Assembly (NCBI GenBank): GCA_050031985.1
Contig: JBNAIG010000030.1
Location: 62,001-126,000, forward strand
Direction: 5' to 3'
Length of the DNA stretch: 64,000 nucleotides
Origin: SZUA-368 sp028533045
GTDB lineage: Bacteria > Spirochaetota > Spirochaetia > DSM-2461
Part shown: in pieces, positions 60,145 through 64,000 of the stretch
How positions within the stretch are numbered: the stretch's first letter is position 1
Layout: each line of letters opens with the position of its first letter
Made by a program: the position numbers and the translations under genes
The notes under the pieces: model-generated
The model's database searches: none
What the model was told of the DNA's origin: nothing
Seen by the model: only the letters and a program-made list of their open reading frames with translations

Positions 60145-60354
60145 ATGGCAGAAAAACAGGAAATGGAAATAACGATTGGTAAGGACGGCCAGGTTCAGAT
60201 ACATGTTCAGGGAGTGGACGGCAAGTCCTGTATGGAGCTCACCAAGGACCTGGAAGACGCTCTGGGGCTTGTTACCACCCGGGAGAAGACGGGGGACTAT
60301 TTTAAGGAAGAGAAGGTTTCGGAAGGTCATGTCTCTCTGGGAGAAGCTGAATGA
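60145..60354 (+). CDS. DUF2997 protein
   Basis: 69 residues. MEITIGKDGQVQIHVQGVDGKSCMELTKDLEDALG is the DUF2997 pattern (I-x-x-D-G-x-V, G-x-x-C, T-x-x-L). Small partner that is commonly found with DUF1257 and Ycf46-like proteins. The conserved Cys may contact an Fe-S cluster or the ATPase. ATG follows AAGGAGAGAGTC; a longer frame upstream is out of the family. Its stop overlaps the next ATG by four bases. Confidence 0.85.
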   Translation: MAEKQEMEITIGKDGQVQIHVQGVDGKSCMELTKDLEDALGLVTTREKTGDYFKEEKVSEGHVSLGEAE

Positions 60355-61097
60355 TTTTCCAGGGACCGGGAAATCTCCCTCTTATCAATACCTATCTTGA
60401 AAAACCGGGCCCCCTGGATAATTGGCAGCTCAACGGGGGGGACTTTTCCGGTCTGACCCTAAAGGAACGGGAGGTGAATCGTCTTAGTTGCGAGCGGGCT
60501 TTTTTAAATGAAACTCGCTGGGAAAACTGTTCCCTTAAGCGCCCCGAATTCCGGCAATGCAGCCTGGAAGGATCGGTTTTTACGGAATCCCTCCTGGAGG
60601 AGCCCCTTTTTGTTAGTTGCCAGCTGCGGGAAAGCTACTGGAAGAATCTCTCCTTAAACGGCGGAGTCCTTCGGGGTTGTACTGCTCCGCGCTTAACAAT
60701 GGAGAGCTGCCGCTTACGCCGTTTTTCCCTTCATGAACCGGAAATAAGTCGAGCCCGGTTCAGCCGCCTGGCCGTGGTGGCCTCCCTTTTTACGGCGGTC
60801 CACGAATCGGGAGTAACCGGTTTGAGAAAAAGCGAAGTGGAGAACAGTCTTTTTATTAACTGCCGCTTCTCGGGAACTTTCTTTTCCTCCTCTGTCCTGC
60901 GAAACAGCGTTTTTATAGGCTGTCGATTTGTAGAGACCGACTGGGACCTGGTGGAGAGGGATAATTGCCACTTTGCCGACTGCGAAGGAATCCCCCGGGA
61001 AGAGAGTCATATGAACAAGAAAAGAAGCGAAGCCCCCGGCCCTAAAGGTGGCTGGAACCGATTCGCCCAGGAGGTACTGAATGAACGAGAGAAATAG
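60351..61097 (+). CDS. Pentapeptide-repeat-like protein
   Basis: 248 residues. From about residue 25 to 215 it follows a beta-helix with recurring A/C-x-F/L-x-x pattern (SCERAFLNETRWENCSLKRPEF, CSLEGSVFTESLLEEPLFVSCQL). It is less regular than typical pentapeptide arrays, so some rungs may be missing. A basic tail follows (KKRSEAPGPKGGWNRF). Could be a scaffold or DNA-mimicking decoy; unknown. Overlaps DUF2997 by four bases and the next gene by 17. Confidence 0.72.
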   Translation: MIFQGPGNLPLINTYLEKPGPLDNWQLNGGDFSGLTLKEREVNRLSCERAFLNETRWENCSLKRPEFRQCSLEGSVFTESLLEEPLFVSCQLRESYWKNLSLNGGVLRGCTAPRLTMESCRLRRFSLHEPEISRARFSRLAVVASLFTAVHESGVTGLRKSEVENSLFINCRFSGTFFSSSVLRNSVFIGCRFVETDWDLVERDNCHFADCEGIPREESHMNKKRSEAPGPKGGWNRFAQEVLNEREK

Positions 61098-61452
61098 TAA
61101 TGTGCGATCCTCTTTGGAGGAACTGGACAAGGATGTCCTTATTGACGGTTTTAGCCTGCTCTACGACGAATTCAAAGAAGATGCCCGAACCGTGCAGGAG
61201 GCCATCCCCTCTGCGGCTGCGGAACCGGAGATCCCCAACTTCGTGAGCCTGATCCTCTACCTCAAGGGCAAATATAAATTTGACGAATTGAACGACATCG
61301 TCGTGGAAGGGGGCCGGGTCTTTTTTAAGCGGGGCGGACGGCGTATAGAACTGAGCCGGGAAGAAGAGGAAGCCGTGGCACCGCCTCCCGCCGCAGAACC
61401 CAACGCGGATGAGTCCGCCGGCGGCCGATTCGGTCGATTGGAGCTGAACTGA
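61081..61452 (+). CDS. Hypothetical protein in the CIS operon
   Basis: 123 residues, acidic. Residues 15-90 look folded (LDKDVLIDGFSLLYDEFKED ... FVSLILYLKGKYKFDELNDIVVEGGRVFFKRGGRRIELSREEEE), and the end is Ala/Pro/Glu-rich and likely disordered. No family recognised. Overlaps the previous gene by 17 bases, and its stop shares a base with the next ATG (TGATG). Its place between ATPase and baseplate genes suggests an assembly factor. Confidence 0.65.
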   Translation: MNERNSNVRSSLEELDKDVLIDGFSLLYDEFKEDARTVQEAIPSAAAEPEIPNFVSLILYLKGKYKFDELNDIVVEGGRVFFKRGGRRIELSREEEEAVAPPPAAEPNADESAGGRFGRLELN

Positions 61453-61646
61453 TGAGTGATATTAAAGCCTATCTTTTTGTAAATAAAAGTACGGGAAGCC
61501 TGGAATTCAAAGACTTTCCCTATCCCGAACGGGAGCAGGAACTCCTTCAGCACATCTATTCGGAGTACGCCTTCGAACCGCTGGATCGGACCACCCTGGA
61601 GAAAATGAACCGCACCGTAGCCGATAAAATGGAGGCCTGGACATGA
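61452..61646 (+). CDS. Small hypothetical protein in the CIS operon
   Basis: 64 residues (MSDIKAYLFVNKSTGSLEFKDFP...). Helical second half (PEREQELLQHIYSEYAF). No family recognised. Overlaps both neighbours (TGATG before, ATGA after), so it is clearly translated with them. Possibly a tail-assembly chaperone for the following zinc-containing baseplate protein; inference. Confidence 0.62.
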   Translation: MSDIKAYLFVNKSTGSLEFKDFPYPEREQELLQHIYSEYAFEPLDRTTLEKMNRTVADKMEAWT

Positions 61647-62377
61647 GAGAAAAGGAAGTACATTTTACCCTGCCCCTGGGCCTGACCGACGAAAAGGGCG
61701 TGCTCCACAGAAAAGGCACCATGCGGCCGGTCACCGCCGAAGACGAACTCATGCTCATGGAGGCAAACGGAGTCAAGTTCAACGACCGTCAGCGGGACCT
61801 GGAACTGCTTGCCCGGCTCATCACCGAACTGGGCAGCCTTAAGAAAGTCGACTCTGAAACCCTGGAAGAACTCTTTGAAGCGGACTTCATCTACCTGCAA
61901 ATGCTCTTTAACAGCCTGAATGAAGAGGGCACCGTCAGCTACGCCTGCCCCCGCTGCGGCACCAAGAATCAGCTTAACATGGCCTCCCTTTTTGAAAAGG
62001 CCGGAGGGGAGGAGAGAAAGGAGAGCGTCCGCTTCCGCCTGCCCCACGGATCGGGCCTCAAACCGGAGATGGGAACCAAAGTACAGGGCACCATGGACAT
62101 GGCCCGCTGCCGGGACTTCATAACCTTGTACCGCGATTCCCGAACACGGGACAACCCCAGCTGGTTCTACGTAGGCCTCATGACCCGGTGCGTCAAAAAA
62201 CTGGGAGCGGAAAAATCGGTGAATAACAGCGTCATAACCAAACTGAACCCCAGGGACTTCGCCTTTCTGGTAGACCTGTTTAACGAACTGAACAACGGCG
62301 TCATAAGACGGGTCACAGACCAATGCCGCTGCGGAGAAGAAAACCGGGTGGAGCTCCATCTCCCGGGGGAAGTATAA
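61643..62377 (+). CDS. T4 gp26-like baseplate protein with zinc ribbon
   Basis: 244 residues. Start VHFTLPLGLTDEKGVLHRKGTMRPVTAEDELML and GVKFNDRQRDLELLARLITELGSL match T4-type baseplate proteins of CIS. One Cys ribbon lies in the middle (YACPRCGTKN, about 96-100) and one at the end (DQCRCGEEN), probably zinc-binding together. The gene overlaps its neighbours on both sides. Confidence 0.8.
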   Translation: MREKEVHFTLPLGLTDEKGVLHRKGTMRPVTAEDELMLMEANGVKFNDRQRDLELLARLITELGSLKKVDSETLEELFEADFIYLQMLFNSLNEEGTVSYACPRCGTKNQLNMASLFEKAGGEERKESVRFRLPHGSGLKPEMGTKVQGTMDMARCRDFITLYRDSRTRDNPSWFYVGLMTRCVKKLGAEKSVNNSVITKLNPRDFAFLVDLFNELNNGVIRRVTDQCRCGEENRVELHLPGEV

Positions 62378-62577
62378 GCCGCCTCACCGGAGACATTTAC
62401 GGAGAGGCGGCCCATCTGGCCTACTATTTTCACTGGAGCCGGACGGAAATCATGGCCATGAGCCGAAGAGAGAGGCGCTTGTGGCTGAACCAACTAAGCC
62501 GCATAAACGGAAGCATAACCGGCGACACGAACCGGTTTATCCAGGGCATGCTGGCAAGTAGAGGAGAAGAGGGATGA
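62323..62577 (+). CDS. GpE-like/DUF6760 small CIS protein
   Basis: Up to 84 residues. AHLAYYFHWSRTEIMAMSRRERRLWLNQLSRIN is the core of small GpE-like tail proteins in contractile systems. The usual family start is about 15 residues before this core, which would be near 62371, where only an ATA (GGGGGAAGT ATA) is seen. The ATG at 62323 overlaps the previous gene by 55 bases and lacks a Shine-Dalgarno, so the start is uncertain; the true start may use a rare codon. Its stop overlaps the next ATG (ATGA). Confidence 0.7.
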   Translation: MPLRRRKPGGAPSPGGSISRLTGDIYGEAAHLAYYFHWSRTEIMAMSRRERRLWLNQLSRINGSITGDTNRFIQGMLASRGEEG

Positions 62578-64000
62578 TTGAAGAACTAACAGGCTATTTT
62601 TCCGAAGATTACTACAAGGAGCAGGACGAGAAAATCGTCGAGGCCATGAAAGACTATGAAGAAGGCCGAGCCCTGCCCGGGGAAGAAGGAATTCAGCTTA
62701 AGGAAAAGGCCCGCCGGGAACTGGAAAGCCAACTCGTCTCCTCCGGCCAGGCCGAAGCGGACACCGTCTTTATAAACCCGGAAGAGTTCTTCCCCGAAGG
62801 CCAAAGGGACGAAGAGAAAATCGAAGAGTTCCGCCGGGAAATGACCCGAAGCCACGCAGGGCAGCAGATGCTCTGGAGCTTTGCGGGGACCACGGGAAGC
62901 TTCACCGTTCTCACGGAAAAACAGCTGGAAAGCTTTGGCCGTGACCTGGATTCTCTCAAGCCCGCCGCTCTACGAAGACAGGACGCTCAAAAGAAAACCA
63001 AACCCACCCCGGGCACCGTCCCCCTCTACCTCTACGGGGACGGAAGCTCCAGCCAGACCTACCAAAAAAGCAAAGCCAAACTCTCCTTTGACCGCTGCCG
63101 TGACAAAAGCGGCTTTAACTGGAACCAGAGAGAATACGACCCCAACTACAGCGTGGAGAAGCAGGGCTGGTTCGGGGGACTGAATCAGGAAGAAGTGTGG
63201 GAGGCCGTGGAAACTGCCTCCGCTCCCGGTGACCCTTCCATTCCCGGTCAAAGCGCCCCCAAAAGGGAAATCGAGCTGATCAACACCCTGGACGGGGCCC
63301 TTATCTTTGACACGGCCCTGCTCCTGTGCGGCCCGGAAGAGGAGGAGTACTATTACAACCTGGACGGAGAACTCTATGGGGCTGTTAAGACCGATAGGGC
63401 TGCCACTGTCGCCCGGCTCAAGGAGAGCTTGAAAGGCGAAGCTCCCGTAGGAATCGTACTGCCGGGCGGGGTTGATGAAGCGACCCGTAAAACCTATGAC
63501 GATTTGCTGGTTGAGTTGGGCGGTAGGAAGGAAGATGCTACCGCGAAGGGCGCGAAAAGAAGAGAAGAGCGCGAAAAGGGGGAAAGGGATATTACCCCTC
63601 GTGTTTTTTTAGAAACGGAAGAGGGGTGGCAGACCCTTTTGGCGGAAGATCGTGTACAGCGGGATGAGCTGGAACAGGCCACATTGACCTTGGGAGCGGC
63701 TACACGGCTGCGCCAGAGCGGGGTAGAGGAAGAGGCCATTGAAGAGTTCCTGAGTGAGGACATAGCTTCCATAGAAGTGCCTCTTAACCCCTTTGTGGAG
63801 GCAGACAGAGCTATTCTTTTGGCAGAAAGCCTTTCCTCAGTAGAAAAAGAGAAGCAAGAGACCATAAAAACAAGCGTTGATAGCTGGTTTGACGAGAAAG
63901 CCCGGGAGATAGGGGCGGAGGAAATGGTTCATGTCCTTCCCTCTCTCCTAGCCGCCCTGCCGGTTCTAGTCGTAGCTCTGGAAAATGGTGTTGGGAGTGA
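62574..64000 (+). CDS. Large protein of unknown function, runs off the window (partial)
   Basis: At least 475 codons, open to the end. MIEELTGYFSEDYYKEQDEKIVE begins a charged helical segment (about 1-110), followed by a region with aromatic and Gly-rich stretches (LYLYGDGSSSQTYQ ... GFNWNQREYDPNYSVEKQGWFGGLNQ), a predicted coiled coil (about 290-460), and hydrophobic ending VLPSLLAALPVLVVALENG. In CIS operons the long late protein is often the tape measure, but the evidence is only position and length. ATG overlaps the previous stop. Confidence 0.7.
   Translation, partial: MIEELTGYFSEDYYKEQDEKIVEAMKDYEEGRALPGEEGIQLKEKARRELESQLVSSGQAEADTVFINPEEFFPEGQRDEEKIEEFRREMTRSHAGQQMLWSFAGTTGSFTVLTEKQLESFGRDLDSLKPAALRRQDAQKKTKPTPGTVPLYLYGDGSSSQTYQKSKAKLSFDRCRDKSGFNWNQREYDPNYSVEKQGWFGGLNQEEVWEAVETASAPGDPSIPGQSAPKREIELINTLDGALIFDTALLLCGPEEEEYYYNLDGELYGAVKTDRAATVARLKESLKGEAPVGIVLPGGVDEATRKTYDDLLVELGGRKEDATAKGAKRREEREKGERDITPRVFLETEEGWQTLLAEDRVQRDELEQATLTLGAATRLRQSGVEEEAIEEFLSEDIASIEVPLNPFVEADRAILLAESLSSVEKEKQETIKTSVDSWFDEKAREIGAEEMVHVLPSLLAALPVLVVALENGVGS

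Noticed and set aside
33739..64000. Prophage
   Set aside because: No capsid, portal, terminase, holin or phage integrase gene in 30 kb; the only recombinase is an rve-type DDE transposase outside the tail operons.
33739..64000. Type VI secretion system
   Set aside because: No TssJ, TssL, TssM or ClpV; sheath is a single-gene phage type and the ATPase is Ycf46-like.
1..64000. tRNA and rRNA genes
   Set aside because: Scanned for TTCGA-type T-loops in acceptor-stem context and for rRNA landmarks; none found.

Overview
The window looks like chromosome from a Gram-negative, motile, diderm bacterium, most plausibly a spirochaete. That placement is my inference from gene style: abundant lipoproteins, TPR and MORN proteins, a large Cache-type chemoreceptor, tandem GGDEF proteins and a fused pyrF-pyrE. 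No rRNA or tRNA gene is present to test it. Base composition is moderately GC-rich, except for an AT-rich stretch from about 30.6 to 39.3 kb.

Left part (1-30.6 kb), mostly housekeeping and signalling. On the minus strand are nadE (cut by the window edge) and serS, a small unknown protein, and a MORN protein. A dual-receiver protein and a hybrid histidine kinase follow on the plus strand. Next come a DUF819 membrane protein, two paralogous membrane GGDEF proteins, valS, a chemoreceptor, a pyrF-pyrE fusion, an MscS channel, pth, an orphan N6-adenine DNA methyltransferase, a SelB-like protein that lacks its GTPase domain, a lipoprotein, a minus-strand operon (TPR/Mrr-like, phosphoesterase, ParB-like), two plus-strand TPR proteins, a DtxR-type regulator, and pyrK-pyrD.

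Middle (30.6-33.7 kb), AT-rich and mobile-looking. It holds an unknown lipoprotein, a strong terminator, a roughly 125-bp imperfect palindrome built from repeated TTAGTAT-type units, a G-rich stretch with several small hairpins, an rve-type DDE transposase, and a second AT-rich spacer with a hairpin and an imperfect direct repeat.

Right part (33.7-64.0 kb), a contractile injection system (CIS, extracellular-type or membrane-anchored; the cluster runs off the right edge). A divergent regulatory region at 42.29-42.63 kb carries two operator-like sites of identical layout. Leftward from it run a LuxR-type regulator with a degenerate receiver, two gp5-like spike proteins (one fused to PAAR-like and Ig-like parts), a 44-residue protein, a 1333-residue protein ending in an M23 peptidase, and a membrane-anchored SH3-like protein. 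Rightward, in an almost gapless operon, run gp25, baseplate J, a terminator candidate, sheath 1, tube 1, two secreted or lipidated proteins, a Ycf35-like (DUF1257) protein, tail protein I, a fibre or wedge connector, FHA and vWA proteins, sheath 2, tube 2, a LysM protein, a gp27-like hub, a radical-SAM activase, a Ycf46-type AAA+ ATPase, a DUF2997 protein, a pentapeptide-repeat-like protein, small baseplate proteins and a long open protein at the edge.

The main novelty candidate is the mixing of this injection machine with two sets of genes: the Ycf46/DUF1257/DUF2997/radical-SAM set, and envelope-facing accessory proteins (lipoprotein, vWA with zinc ribbon, FHA with zinc ribbon). Together these suggest a regulated and possibly envelope-anchored CIS. 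There is no capsid, terminase, portal or phage lysis gene, and no TssJ/L/M or ClpV, so neither a prophage nor a classical T6SS fits.
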